NCBI RefSeq assembly: GCF_027887165.1
Contig: NC_077227.1
Span: 537,651,293-537,715,292, forward strand
Direction of reading: 5' to 3'
DNA from: Monodelphis domestica
Lineage: Eukaryota > Chordata > Mammalia > Didelphimorphia > Didelphidae
Length of the DNA stretch: 64,000 bases
A program made the translations under genes and the position numbers. Shown here piece after piece: positions 10,986 to 24,134 of the stretch. The notes below the pieces were generated by a model that was not told where the DNA came from, ran no database searches, and worked only from the letters and a program-made list of their open reading frames with translations. Position 1 is the stretch's first letter. Each line of letters opens with the position of its first letter.

Positions 10986-11852
10986 CATTTTTCTCCAATT
11001 ACATGCAAAAATAATTTTTAACATTAAATTTTTTTTAATTCCAAATTCTCTCCTTCCCTCCTTTCCTTTCTCCCACTTGAGTTAGGCAAGCAATTTGATA
11101 TAGATTATACATATGTAATCATGCAAAATATGCAAAACAAATTTCCATTGTTAGTCATGTTGCAAAACAAAACAAAATAAGAAAAACAGAGAAAGTTAAA
11201 AAATAAACCCTATTCTTAGATCTATATTTGGACTCCATTGGTTCATTCTCTAGAAGTGGATATCATTTTTCATCATAAGTCTTTCAGAATTGTCTTGGAT
11301 CATTGCTTTGCTGAGAATAGCTAAGTCTTTCACAGTTGATCATCTCACAGTATTGCTGCTACTGTGGACAATGGTCTCCTGGTTCTGCTCTCTTCATTTT
11401 GCATCAGTTCAAATAGGTCTTACCAAGTTTTTTCCAAAAGCAACCTGCTTCTCATTTCTTATAGCACAATAGTATTCCATCACAATCATATGCCATAACT
11501 TGATCAGCCATTCCCCAAGTGATGAGCATCTCCTCAATTTCCAATTCTTTGCCACCACAAAAAGAGCTGTTAAATATTTTTGTACATTTAGATCCTAATC
11601 CTTTTCCTTTGATTTCTTTGGAATATAGACCTATTAGTAGTATTCCTGGGTCAAAGGGTATGCACAGTTTTATAGCCTTCAGTATAGTTCCAAATTGCTT
11701 TCCAGAATGGTTAGATCAGTTCACAATTCCACCAACAATGAATTAATGCCTCAATTTTTCTACATCCCCCCCAACATTTGTCATTTTCCTTTTCTGTGAT
11801 ATTAGTCAATTGTTACAGGTATGAGATAGTGTCTCCAAAGGTGGTGGTGGTG

Positions 11853-12051
11853 TTTTTTTAACTATATATTCCATCTACAAATCAACTTTATGTATTGGTT
11901 TAAAGGCAGAAGAGAAGCAAGAGTTAGGCAGTTGGGGTTAAATGACTTGTCCAAAGTCACACAGTTAGGAACTGTCTGAGGCCAGAGTTGAATCCCAAAT
12001 CTCCTATCTCTGGGCCTGGTTCTCTATCCACTGAACTACCTTGCTGCCCCC
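11853..12051 (-). repeat. Mon1-like SINE inside the L1
   Basis: It splits the L1 3' part. The L1 resumes at TCAGAGTTGTTTTAATTTGC. Confidence 0.8.
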
Positions 12052-12340
12052 TCAGAGTTGTTTTAATTTGCTTTTCTCTAATCAGTAGTAATTTAGAGCA
12101 TTTTTTCAATGTGACCTTTGATTTCTTCATCTGAAAATTGTTTTCACATATTTTGACCATTTATCAATTGGAAAATGATTCATATTCTTATAAAGTTGGT
12201 TCAGTTCCCTGTATATTTGAGAAAACAGGCCTTTCCTGAGAAACTTGCTGTAAAAAAAAAAATCTTCCTCCATTTTGTTTTCTTTCTAATCTTGACTTCA
12301 TTGGCTTTGTGCAAAACTTTTTAAATTTAATGCAATCAAC

Positions 12341-12412
12341 ATATATATATATATATATATATATATTGTGCAATATATATAAATAAACAATGCTATATAT
12401 ATATATATATAT
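12341..12412 (+). repeat. (AT)n microsatellite pair
   Basis: Two pure AT runs (about 12341-12366 and 12395-12412) separated by about 28 bases, inside the L1. Confidence 0.85.
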
Positions 12413-13789
12413 CCAACATGTTAAAATGTTCCCTTCTCTCCAATTTGCCAGTGGTATCACTCTTTAGTATGAGATGTTATCCAGTTTTTCCAGCTTTTTT
12501 TTAAACTAATTGTGGGTTCTTGTCCTAAAAATTTGGATCTTTCCAATTGAATTACTGAATTCTATACTGAATTACTGAAACACTGAATTACTATAGTCAT
12601 TTACTACTATGTATTATGTGCCTAATCTATTCCACTTTGGCACCATTCTATTGTTTAGCCAGTACTAGATTTTTTGATGATTACTATTTTGAAAGAGTTT
12701 GAGATCTTGTGCTACTAAGGTACCTTCCTTCATTTTTTTTCATTGATTCCCCTGATATTCTTGATCTTTTGTTCTTCCAGGTGAATTTTCTTATTTTTTT
12801 TTAGCTCTAGGAAAGAATTTTTTGGTAGCTTTATTAGTATGGCACTGTTTAAGTAAATTAATTTAGATAGAATTGTCATTTTTATTATATTGACTTGACC
12901 TATTCCCTAGCAATTAATATTTTTCCAGTTGTTTGGCTCTGATTTTATTTGTGTGGAAAGTGTTTAATAATTCTGTTCATGTAGTGCCTGGCTTTCTCTT
13001 GGTAGGTAGACTCACAAGTATTTTATATTGTCTACAATTATGTAAAGTGGATTTGTTTTTTTTCTCTCTCTCTGCTGGACTTTGTTAGTGATATGTAAGA
13101 ATGCTGATTTTTTTAATATCCTGTAATTTTGCAGAAGTTGCTAATTATTTCAACTAGTTTTAAAAAAATTTCCATAGGATTCTTTATGTAAACCATCATA
13201 TTATCTGCAAAGAAAGTTTTATTTCCTGATCAGCTATTCTAATTCTTTCAATTTCTTTTTCTTATCATTGCTATCACTAGTATTTCTAGTATAATATTGA
13301 AGAATAGTGTTGATAATGGGTATCTTTGATTCACCCCTGATTTTTATTAGGAAGGCTTAAGTCCATTACAGATAATGCTTGCTGATGGTTTAAAGAAATC
13401 TCTATTTATTATTTTAAGCTCCATTTACTCCTATGCTTTCTAGTGTTTTGAGTAGGAATGAGCATTATATTTTGTCAAAAACTTTTTATGCATCTATTGA
13501 GATAATAATTTATTTGTGAGCTGTTATTGATAAGGTCATTTATGTTGATAGTTTTCTTAATATTGAACAAGCTCTGCATTCCTGTTATAAATCCTACTGG
13601 GGCATAGTGTATGATATTTTTGTGTATTACTATATAATTGTAACTTCTTTCCTTGTATTTTATTTAAAATTTTTGCATTCATATTCATTAGGGAAATTGG
13701 TCTATAGTTTTCTTTCTCTGTTTTTGCTCTTCCTAGTTTAGGTATCAGCACCATATTTGTGTTGCAAAAGGAATTTGGTAGGATTTCTT

Positions 13790-13994
13790 TTTTTTTTTTT
13801 TAACCCTTACCTTCCATCTTGGAGTCAATACTGTGTATTGGCTCCAAGGCAGAAGAGTGGTAAGGGCTAGGAAATGGGGGTCAAGTGACTTGCCCAGGGT
13901 CACACAGCTGGGCAGTGTCTGAGGCCAGATTTGAACCTAGGACTTCCCATCTCTAGGCCTGGCTCTCAATCCACTGAGCTACCCAGCTGCCCCC
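13790..13994 (-). repeat. Mon1-like SINE inside the L1, with 10 bp target duplication
   Basis: AGGATTTCTT occurs at 13780-13789 and again at 13995-14004. Between them is a complete antisense SINE with a T-run. The L1 reading continues across the duplication. Confidence 0.92.
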
Positions 13995-16900
13995 AGGATT
14001 TCTTCTTTGCCCATTTTCCCAAATTGTTTAGGTAGTATTGGAATTGTTATTTAAATGTGTGGTAGAATTCACTTGTGAATCCTTCTGACCATGGGGGTGG
14101 TGGGGGGTTCTTAGGGAGTTCATTGATGGCTTGTTTAACTTCTTTTCCTAAGATAGGGTTATTTAAGTATCCTATTTCCTCTTCTTTTAGTCTCTGCAAT
14201 TTATATTTTTGAAAATATTCATCCATTTCACTTAGATTTTCAGATTTTTTGGCATATAGTTGGGCAAAAGACATTCTAATAATTTAATTCTTTTTCATTG
14301 ATACTGAATTCACCCCTTTTAAATTTTGATTCTCGTCATTTGGTTTTCTTTAATTTTTTTTAAACTGAGTTTATCCAGTAGTTTGGCTATTTTATTTTTT
14401 CTCCATAAAACCAGCTCCTTATTAATTAATTCAATAGTTTTCTTACTTTAAATTTTATTCATATCACCTCTGATTTTCAGGATTTCCAACTTGATATTTA
14501 ATTGGGGATTTTTAATTTGTTCTTTTTCTAGTTTTTTTAGTTGCCCAATTAATTGATCTGCTCCTTTATTTTATTGATGTAAGTATTTAGTGATACAAAT
14601 TTTCCCCTACATATGCTTTGTTTGTATCCCATAAGTTTTGGTATGTTTTTATCATTGTTTTCATTGTCTTTAATAAAATTATTTATTATTTCTATGATTT
14701 GTTCTTTGACTCATTCATTCTTTAGAATTACTCAGTTTCTAATTCATTTTTAATCTATGTTTCCATGGCCCTTTATTGAATGTAATTTTTATTGCATTGT
14801 GATCTGAAAAGGATTCATTTAATATTCCTGCTTTTCTGCATTTGCTTGTGAGGCTTTTATGTCCTAATACATGGTAAGTTTTTGTGTAGTTGCCATGTTA
14901 CACTGAGAAAAAGGTATATTCCTTTCTATTCCCATTCAATTTCTCTAGAGGTCTAATTGTATCTAACTTTTCTAAAATTATATTCAACTTTTTTCTTGTT
15001 TACTTTTTGGTTAAATTTATCTAGTTCAGAAAAAGGGAAATTGAAGTCCCCTACTAGTATGGTTTTACTGCTATTTCCTCCTAACATATAACTTTTACTT
15101 TGAGAATTTGGATACTATACCATTTGGCACATATATGTTTGATATTGATATTGCTTCATTGTCTAAGCTATCTTTTAGCAAAATATAATTTCCCTGCTTA
15201 TTAGATCTATTTTTGCTTGTGCTTTGTCTGAGATTATGATTGCTACCTCTTATTTTTCTACTTCAGCTGAAGCATAATAGGTTCCACTCCAGCCCTTTAT
15301 CCTTACTCTGTGTATCTTTCTCTGCTTCAAGTGTGTTTCTTGTAAAAAACAAAGTATCAGATTTTGGTTTTTCATTCATTCTTTTATCTACTTTGTTTTA
15401 TGAGTTCATACCATTCACATTCATAGTTATGGTTAATTAATGTGTATTTCCCTCCATCCTATTTTTCTACTATGTATCTTTCTCTCTCTCTCCTTTCATT
15501 CCTCAAAAGTGCTTTGCCTCTGACCAGTGTCTTCCCCAATCCATCTTCCCTTCTATTAATCCCTCCCCTTCTTTTATTCCCTCTGTCCTCCAACTTCCCT
15601 TTATGGTAAGATAAATTTCTTTTCCCAGTTGAGTGTATATGTTATTACCCCCTTGAGCCAATTCCAGTAAAAGTATGGTTCAAGCATTAACTATATCCTC
15701 CCATCTTCCCCTCCACTGTAAAAGCTCTTCCTTTTAAGTCTCTTTTATATGAAATAATTCCCCCCATTCTGCCTCCCTCTTTCCTCTTCTTCCAGTGTAT
15801 ACCTCTTTCTCACTCCTTTATTTTTTTGAAATTATCCTAACATAATAGACTCACACTTTTGGCTTTTATCTTTATAAACTACTTTTAACTAATAATGATA
15901 AGTTTTTTGGAATTACATGTATCATCTTCCAATATAAGAATGTAAGTTATTTAATATTATTGAATTCTTTATGGTTTTTCTTTCATGCTTAACTTTTTAT
16001 GCTTCTCTTGAGTCCTGTGTTTCAATGTCTATTTTTTTTATCAGCTCTGATATTTTTATCAGAATACTTGAAATTCTCTATTTTATTACATTTCCATATT
16101 TCCCTCTGAAGGATTAGACTCAGTTTTACTGCATAGATTGTTCTTGGTTGTAATCCTAGTTCTTTTGCTTTCTACAATATCAGATTTTGAGCCCTCCACT
16201 CCATTTACATGGAAGTTGCTAAATTTTGCATGATCCTGACTATGGCTCCATAGTATTTAAATTGTTTCTTTCCATCTGCTTTCAATATTTTCTCTCTTAC
16301 CTTTCTCTCTTACTTTTTGCTATAACATTCCTGGGAGTTTTATTTTGGGATCTCTTTTGTTATAGGGTGTGCAAAACTAATCCCTTACAACAGTTTCAAT
16401 TTCTACTTTACCCTCTAGATTTAAGATATCAGGAAATTTTTCCTTTATAATTTCTTGAAATATGATGTCTAGAACATTTTTTGATGATGGCTTTTAGATA
16501 ATTTTTCAATAATTCTTAAATTAGCTCTTCTTAATCTATTTTCCAGGTGAGTTGTTTTTTTTTGATGAGATTCTTCATATTTTCTTCTATTTTTTCTTTC
16601 TTTTGATTATTTTATTGTTTCCTGATATCTCATGGAATCATTAGGTTACAGTTGCCCAATTCTAGTCTTTAAGGAATTATTGTCTTAAGTGAACTTTTGT
16701 ATGTCTTTGTTCCATGTGGTCTGCTTTTTTTTGCGTTTTCCTTCAGTATTTTTTAATGCCCCATTTACCAAGCTGTTAATTCTCTTTTCATAATTTTCTT
16801 GCATCACTCTCATTTATTTTCCCAAATTTCGCCCTACTAATCTTATCCCTTTAATTTTTTCAGGAATTTGTTAGACTTATGTCCAAATAGCATTTTTTTT

Positions 16901-17699
16901 CTTTGAGGTTTTGGTTAATATTGTTTTCACATTATTGTTTTTCTATATGTGTCTTGGTCTTCCCTCCCACCATAACTTTTTATGGTCAAGTTCTTTTTTG
17001 TTGTTGTTTGCTCACTCTTCTAGCTTATTTATTGACTTTGAACTTGGGCTCTGCTCATTTAGATGTGGGGAGGCATTATCCTAAGCATCAGGCTTTTTCA
17101 TGGTACTGATTTCAGAGCTAATTCTGGGGATCTGCAGGTTTTCAGGGCTTCCAAGGTGATATAATCCAAAGAGAATTGTGATCACTGCTTTCATGGTCTA
17201 TGCTCTGATCTTTACCCAAGAAGGGCCTGTTCCCTTGCAGCTAAGTGCTAGCACTCTTCTTCACCCTGGAACTGTGACTCAGGACCTTGTGTGGGCAATG
17301 GAATTGGCAGTCAGTACCAGCTGCACCCAGTGCCAGCAGAGTAATCTGTAATTTCTGTAATCTCTTTCTGACTTAGTTCTCTGATCCTCTTCCTGTCTCT
17401 GGGATAAGAGCTCCCAAAGATTCTCCTGTTGATGCTGTTGTCACAACCACTTCTAAGGTCTACCACTGGTGCTGCTGCCATATGTGCTTCAGACTGACCC
17501 CAACTCTCAGATCTCTCCTGCTGATTTCCTAAATTGTTTTAAGAAGGAAAAATATCTTGCCCTGACTTTTTGTTGACTCTCTTGCTCCAAAACCACTTTG
17601 AGGCATTATTTTAAAGTTTTTTGGAGGGGAATTCTGGGAGAGTTTGGCTGGGTAGCTGCCTCTAATTCGCCATTTTGGCTGCCAGGTTCCAGATGAGAT

Positions 17700-17790
17700 A
17701 TTATTAGTAAAGCTTTTAACACAGTGCCTGGCACAGAGTAGATACCAAATAAATGCTTTTCCCTTCCTTCCTGTAACCTTCTCTATGCAA
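17700..17790 (+). repeat. L2 LINE 3' end
   Basis: AACACAGTGCCTGGCACAGAG, then AATAAATGC. It lies just outside the L1 5' end. Confidence 0.6.
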
Positions 17791-18129
17791 AAAAAGACCA
17801 CATGTTCTCCATGATAGAATGGATTGACTTTAATTTAGCCTTCCAGGCAGTGAGGTATTTAAGTATTTGAATGACAAAGGATTTATAGCATACAAAAATC
17901 AATAGAAAATAATGTTAATGTAGATGACATCTTGTTCTTGCCTGCAGAGTAATGGCTACTTCAACCAAAAGAAAAAAAAAAGTCAAATGGCTGAAGGGAG
18001 TCACCACTTTTATTCTGAGATATCCTAAATATTTTGAGATTATCCTGGGAGCTAAGTATCAGGCAGCCCTTCTCTTGTTCTCATGTAAAATAGTAACAGT
18101 CAGAACATTTTTTTCATACATTTCTCTAA

Positions 18130-18500
18130 GCATTTTGTTTTGTTGAGCCTCACAATATTCCTGATATTTAGATGACACAAACCTTTATTTTTTTAAATCT
18201 TTTAACTGAGAAAACTGAGGTTCAGAGAAGTTAAATGAGATCCAGGGAGCAGCTGGGTAGCACAGTAGATTGAGAATCAAGCTTAGAGACAGGAAGTCTT
18301 AGGTTCAAATCTGACCTCAGATACTTCCCAGCTGTGTGAACCTGGGCAAGTCACTTAACCCCCATTGCCTAGCCCTTACCACTCTCCTGCCTTGGAACCA
18401 ATTCATAATTCTAAGGCAGACAATAAAAGATAAAAAAAAAATTACATCCAATGTCACACAACCAGGAAGTGATATAGAACTGGGCTCCAAGCCAAATGCT
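18130..18500 (-). repeat. MIR fragment interrupted by a SINE
   Basis: MIR antisense core (GAGAAAACTGAGGTTCAGAGA at 18206-18240, GTCACACAACCAGGAAGTG after 18442) is split by the Mon1-like SINE at 18245-18441. Confidence 0.6.
18245..18441 (+). repeat. Mon1-like CORE-SINE, sense
   Basis: Full head (B box GGTTCAAATC), core and an A-rich tail ending in ten A residues. From 18501 to 19806 there is no gene or clear repeat. Confidence 0.88.
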
Positions 18501-19806
18501 CTTTCTCCTACAGGAATTTCCAAATTGGCATACATGTATGCTCAGGAGATACATAAAGATTGTCAAAGGGGTTCAGAAATGTCTAGTGAACTATTATATT
18601 ATTCTATTGAAATACATCCAAAGTAATAGTACTACTGGGAAAAATTTGTTAATTGTAGAGAGAACAATGAGGAGATGAGTGAAATGGAAAAGGAAGGAGT
18701 GTTATAGTACATTTGAATAATTTGTAAGAGCCACTTGAAAGGGTATTTCCTAATGAACAAAACCAAATCATGAACTTTGAATATTGAAACCTTTTTCATG
18801 TTAAACTAAAAAAAACAAAATCAGAAACTGTGACCCAGTGAACGATGAATTCATTGATCATTGCAATAACCAGAAATTCTAAACTGATTTCTGATCAATG
18901 AAATTACCAAACATTTGATGTACCCTTAAAGAAGCCTATCTCATTCTTTCTAAATGTTTTCCCAGTGCTTTAATTTTTTTTATAACAACTTAATCTGGGA
19001 ATTAGGGCTCCTAGTTCTCTTTCTCAATCATGATCAAAGCAAGAAACAATATGGAGGCTGAGCATGGCAAGAAGGTTTCTCTCCCAAAATCTATCTTGAG
19101 AATAAAACTATTGGTTGACAAGAAACTAAATCAAGTAGTTCATTAATTTGTTTGCCTGTAACTAACAAGCAATTAACAAACTTTATGATACTAAAAATGC
19201 TATGGATCAAATGAAGTTTTCTTTATAGAATTTAGTCTATCTGTGTATGAATGGTGAACTCAGAACTTATTTCCTTTCCTACTGAACAAGGGTATGGGAA
19301 GGTTTACTGAAAGTCAAAGGATCAGGGGCATGAAAAAGGTTGGGAACCCTTATCCTACCAAGTCTGCTTCTTCCAACTGGAATCCTTGTGTAAGACTCTT
19401 AGAGTGAAAAAGTCAACATATCTGTCATATGTGAGCAGCTAGAAGAACTGGGAGATGTTTCTTTTAGTTAACCGGCAACTGAAAGATGCCAAATTCAGGA
19501 TTAGTTCCAGATGTCACCTGCAGTACAAATTCTATGTATTCTTCACTAAACATATATTTATATTAAGCAAGTCTTTTACAAGTCTCACAGTCTAAATGAA
19601 GTTATGCATTCACAAGCTTTGACTCTAACAAAGTAAACAGAGCTGAACTACAAACAAATGTTGCCCTATCAGTGTTGTTTCATTAATAATGTAATAATAA
19701 ACTCTGTCTTAAGGCCACAAAGTCCTCACTTGGCTGATGAACCATTTATAATATTATTTCTAAGCACTGCATATTCCATGTAATATTGTTTCCCCAATGT
19801 GGTATT

Positions 19807-20098
19807 TTTCTAGAACTCTCTAACAATGCTATGAAGGGTTTATGTATATTTAAACTATTCTACCCTTCAATAACTATGAAAAACAGCATCTGCAGTGCAG
19901 ACAATCATTTGATGAACAAATGAGGACCAATAAGATAATAACTCATAAAACTGTAGTATTTTTTCCTAGAACCATCTCTATGGGGGTTCTCTTTCTATTT
20001 AAGCTATTTTACCTTGCAATAACTATGAAGAGTAGTATCTACAGTACAGATAATCATTCATTTGATAACTGAGGACTGATAAAATAATAACAGATAAA
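19807..20098 (+). repeat. Diverged tandem duplication, about 150 bp unit
   Basis: Two direct copies (about 19807-19948 and 19961-20098) share TTCAATAACTATGAAAAACAG versus TGCAATAACTATGAAGAGTAG. They also share CAGACAATCATTTGATGA versus CAGATAATCATTCATTTGAT and a closing AGATAATAACTCATAAA-like phrase. No family recognised. The sequence from 20099 to 20650 shows nothing further. Confidence 0.7.
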
Positions 20099-20659
20099 CG
20101 TAGCTCTTTAAAGTTTAAAAAACATTTTTCACTATTTACATACATTTGTATAGCAGCTTTGCAAATTAACTTGAATCCAAACACACAGTTAGAAAGAAAT
20201 TAGGAATAATCTAAAAGAAATAAGACTGAGTACAGGGAGGTAAGCATTTTAACAAAAAATTGCTCAACCGATAGCACGGAAAAGGTATATTTGGTAGTCA
20301 TTTCCTTCAATAACAGTTCTGTATTGTGTGGTTCCGGAAGGAAGTTACAGTCTCTCTCTTTTAATTTGGGGGATGGATTGAATGACTTACGGATATCTTT
20401 CCATAGGGATATGATGATTTCCATAATCATCAACCCTTTTTTCCCAGATGACCAAGAAGTCCAAGTCTTCAAGGGAAATCAGGTAAGTTGTAAATTCTCT
20501 AATTAGCTATTTAGAAAACACTTTGAAGAGTGATGAGCAGTTTTACAATACCATTAAGTATTAGAACCAAATATGGCTTTGAACAGCATTTTTAAAGGAT
20601 TGTGTGTAATGGGAGAGACTTTGAACATTAAACATAGAATGTTAGAACTGCAAACAACC

Positions 20660-20751
20660 TTAAAAGAGAGGGAGTAGAGCATTAGAGTTGGAAAAGACCT
20701 TAAAGACCATTTAATTCAACCATTTCATTTTATAAATGAGGAAACTGAGGC

Positions 20752-20791
<40 letters not shown>

Positions 20792-20870
20792 TACCCAAGG
20801 TACAGAGAAAGAGCAGTGAAATCAGGATTTATATCCAAGTCCTATGGCATGGCTAGATCCTTGTCTGGCT
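20660..20870 (-). repeat. MIR SINE with internal (GA)n
   Basis: GGAAAAGACCTTAAAGACCAT, then GAGGAAACTGAGGCCCAGAGA. A (GA)n expansion at 20752-20788 has grown from the GAGAGA of the element itself. Confidence 0.7.
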
Positions 20871-21242
20871 AACAGAACTGCCTAACAAGTAATCTCCCTG
20901 GACAGAATTTGCTGCCAACATTGGGTTCTGGTGAATTGCTCTAATAGCTCTAGTCCACATTCTCCAGATTTTTCCTCTTGCAAAAAGCCTTCTTCCTGAG
21001 GATGCTTCTGCCATGCAGCCTGCTCTTCTGATTGGTGAGTTCTTGGCCTGGGCCACCATTTCATGAGATGCTCTGGCCATTCTTGAAACACTCCAGGTCC
21101 TCCACAGCCCCACCCCCTTCTCCTTTACCATATCTATCTCTCACTCTAGGGTAGGGTTTATTTTAGATTATCATAATTTTATCTTGAGCTCATAGTAAGT
21201 GCTTTATAAATGCTCTGTATATCTATCTTTCTATCCATATGT

Positions 21243-21607
21243 CTAGTAGTAGTCACTTGGTAACCGAGGATGACGATTGTCTTTGTGCATTTTCATCTAT
21301 GTTAGATTATTTATGATAAATGAGTGTGCACAAAGACACCTGTGCATGAAGATTTAAGTGGAAGAGTCGATGCACAGAGACAGTCCCACTCTCTCGGCTT
21401 TGGAAGCCTCAGTCCAGTGGCATGAAAAGTCGTTACACCTGGAGACTTCCTCAGCTGCATTGGATGGCTGTGTTGTCTTTTGTGCTCCAACACACCCTGA
21501 GCACTCCACAGTGCTTTGCTGCATCGCCCTCTCAGCCGTTGAACCTTCTTATTGGTTTCTTCCGTCTGTTCCCGCCGAAACAGTCTTCACATGCTGGGTG
21601 AGCAATA
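21243..21607 (-). mobile_element. RTE-type SINE, 5' truncated
   Basis: Nearly the same sequence as the 33046-33616 element on the opposite strand: GGTAACCGAGGATGACGATTG, CAAAGACACCTGTGC, GTCGATGCACAGAGACAGTC, CCACAGTGCTTTGCTGCATCG. Its CTAGTAGTAGT end corresponds to the tail. The 5' part, about 200 bases, is missing and a (CTAT)n array follows. The open frames at 21311-21765 lie inside it. Confidence 0.75.
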
Positions 21608-21685
21608 TGTCTACCTACCTATTTATCTGCCATCCATCTATCATCCATCCATCCTTTTGTCTCTTTATTTATGCATCTATCTACA

Positions 21686-21741
<56 letters not shown>

Positions 21742-21742
21742 C
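21608..21742 (+). repeat. (CTAT)n microsatellite
   Basis: A degenerate CTAT/CATC approach is followed by about 14 pure CTAT units (21683-21740). Confidence 0.95.
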
Positions 21743-21964
21743 TGATAACTGGTCCTGTGCTCTAATCATTACACCTCTCTTTTTCCATTATATTCTAGAG
21801 ACCTGAGGCCAGAAGAGGTCAGAAATTGCTGACTAATTTATATTAAGCAAGCTTAATTAAAAAAGGAAATACCTTCTGTGTGTAAGGTATTAAGATAAAA
21901 ACTAAGTTAAATAAGGTAGTCTCTACTTTCATGGAGTCTATAAGTCTTGTGAGAGATTTAAGAC

Positions 21965-22135
21965 AAAAATGTGTGAGCCCCATCTCTGACACCTACTGGC
22001 TATGCCAGCTCATCTTGGGCAAGTCATTTAAATCATTTAGTGGCCAAGATGCCTGAATTTCAGAACAGTTGCTGATCTATGTTGAGAGAGGGAGCTTCCT
22101 CCCCAAAAGGCTCTCTACATCACTGAAGTCACAGT
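21965..22135 (+). repeat. SINE fragment of MIR-related type
   Basis: CATCTTGGGCAAGTCATTTAA, then AGTTGCTGATCTATG and a CATCACTGAAGTCACAG ending, resembles a marsupial MIR-derived SINE with a non-standard tail. Confidence 0.45.
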
Positions 22136-22659
22136 GATGTGAAACAGCAACATAGATAACAATAATGTACAACATTACATTCATATGCACTTTAAAGAAG
22201 TGGAAAGTGGTGTGAGGGGATTTTGGATTTTTTAGGTATGGTGGCCTCCTTTAGCAGGGGTGAGGGGGACATGTGGGCACCAAAAAAGAGCCTCAAGTGA
22301 CTTGGATTTTACAGGATGGTTAAGAATTTAAAGGGCAAAGATGGGGAGGGAGGACATTCTAGGAAAAGGAAAAGAGAGGTTAGGGTAAAGGGGCTGAGAT
22401 GGGAACATTCAGGACATGTTCTGAAGACAGAGATGCTTAGTCCGGCTGACTTTCCCTCACCAGGGAAGGAAGTATATTTTCCTGTAAGATTATACCAAAA
22501 ACAGTGATAAAATGTGCAGATTCTATGGCAAACTGAGGCCCAGGATCTGTCCCAGCCCTTCTTTACTTCATAGAAAAACTTCTGATGGAGGGAATTTCAG
22601 ACACTATAGCAGGGGGAAATGTTTGGAGTCTGAAAAGTGAGGAGAGGGTTGGCTTTCCA

Positions 22660-23600
22660 GTCCCCTCAATGGCAGGCAGATATCCATGTTATTTTCTACC
22701 AGAGGCAGAACCCCTGCCCCAAAGACTTGGTCTCTGAAGGTCTAGGGCGGCTCAACTCTGTCAGGGCAGCTCTGCCTTCTATCTATCTCAGAGCTCATCA
22801 AAAATGAAGCATAACAAATGTGGGATACCCAGGATGGAAATCTCAAAGAAAAGGGATGAAAAGCCAACCCACCAGAGACATGTGATTCTTGTAAACTTCA
22901 GTGGCAATAAATCAGGCTGGCCTGGAGTTGGAAACTAGGGAAAAGGTCAATGGAAACAGCCACATAACAGCAGCTCCCAGGGCTGAACAGGAACCAGGCG
23001 AGAAGCGTGGCTTGAGGTGGGCACTACCCAGCTTTCCCCTTCCCTACTCAGAGAAAGCCACGTCCTGGGGGCGTAAGGAGACACCAGCTGCTCTGAAACG
23101 TGCTTGTCCAGAGTCTACGTTCCTTAGAACCTTGGGCCAGAGACTTTCTGACCCAGAGAATCAGTGGGGCGGAGGGAGGGGGCATCTGGTGGATGTTTTG
23201 CTGCCAGAGGTGCTGAGCTGGCTGGGGAAACCCAAACTGTTGACAGCCTTCTTTTCAACTGTTTTTTCCCCTTCCAAGACCCGTTCTGAACACAAGGTTT
23301 TCATTTCATGTGTGTGTGAGCGAGTGCTGACGAGGCTCCCCGAAGGGGTGGTAGTAGCCAATTGATCCTGGCAACCCCTGGGAGGGAAAGAGCTGAGCCA
23401 GTGTCGCCAACATGCAACAGTCTTGGGAGATGTATCCCTGCGTCCCACTACTCTGGAAGCTCACGGGTCCCAGAGAGCATCCTTCACGGATTTAGGGACA
23501 GACACCTCCAGCAAGGACATGAGGAGTGAGGGTGGCGGGATCCCAGCTTCCAAACTATTCCACTCAATTCAGTTCAGTGGGCCTCAGTGCCCCCACTAAT
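22660..23600. other. GC-richer unique region with an unassigned open frame
   Basis: This 0.9 kb has higher GC and some CpG (about 16 in 22960-23560) and no repeat I recognise. A 154-codon frame runs 22901-23365 (plus) and a 95-codon one 23448-23161 (minus). Neither resembles a known family, has a signal peptide or shows convincing splice context. It could be a conserved non-coding element or just unique sequence. Confidence 0.3.
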
Positions 23601-24134
23601 GCCCTCCTGCCCTAGGCCTCTCTTTGATGTGAAAGTGATTCTCGTTCATCAAAGGCCCTGCCAGGACAGCACAGGCTTTGATAAATGCTCCGCCAACCGG
23701 GAAGGGCTTTGAGTACCAGCCAAGGGATAGACCGTGTCTCTTGCTGGAAGTTAAGTCTGGAAAAGCTTATCACCAGTGGGTTATCTATTTGTTGGGGATG
23801 GGGTAAGAGGGGGAGAAAGGGAAGGTGAGGTGAGTTTTTTTCAGCCAACCACGGTAACTCCCCAAACTGTACACTAGACATGCCAACAATTGTCGCAATC
23901 ATTTTAAAAATAATTTTCAAAATAGTGTGTAATAATGTTACCATAATTTCTCCTCTAAAATTCTTTACCTGCAAATATTTATAAGCAGATATTATACTGT
24001 TACTTTAAAATAAAAATGTTCTTTCTACTATCTCTAGCAGTGAAAATGCAAAGCAGCTTCGTTCTTTGAGGGATTCTTAAATTCTGGTCCCTAAGTTATA
24101 CAGGTTTGAATTGGCATCAGTAGAGGGAGTATCC

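Larger units (their letters stand above)
10986..17690 (-). mobile_element. Near full-length L1 LINE, inactive
   Basis: The 5' end is at about 17690 on the minus strand and begins with a GGCAGCCAAAATGGCG motif (YY1-like, as at human L1 starts) followed by GAATTAGAGGCAGCT. ORF1-like sequence lies around 16-17 kb and ORF2 about 15.9-11.3 kb. Readable reverse-transcriptase scraps are at 13754-13557 (containing YRPISLMN) and 14274-14047 (containing NELPKN). The 3' UTR ends near 10986. Two SINEs have inserted. Net length is about 6.3 kb. Frames are broken by many stops and shifts. Confidence 0.85.

Noticed and set aside
13557..14274. Reverse-transcriptase frames as a possible retron or functional enzyme
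   Set aside because: They are short ORF2 remnants of an antisense L1, split by a SINE and full of stops.
21358..21806. 135- and 84-codon open frames
   Set aside because: They are made of a truncated SINE and a (CTAT)n array.
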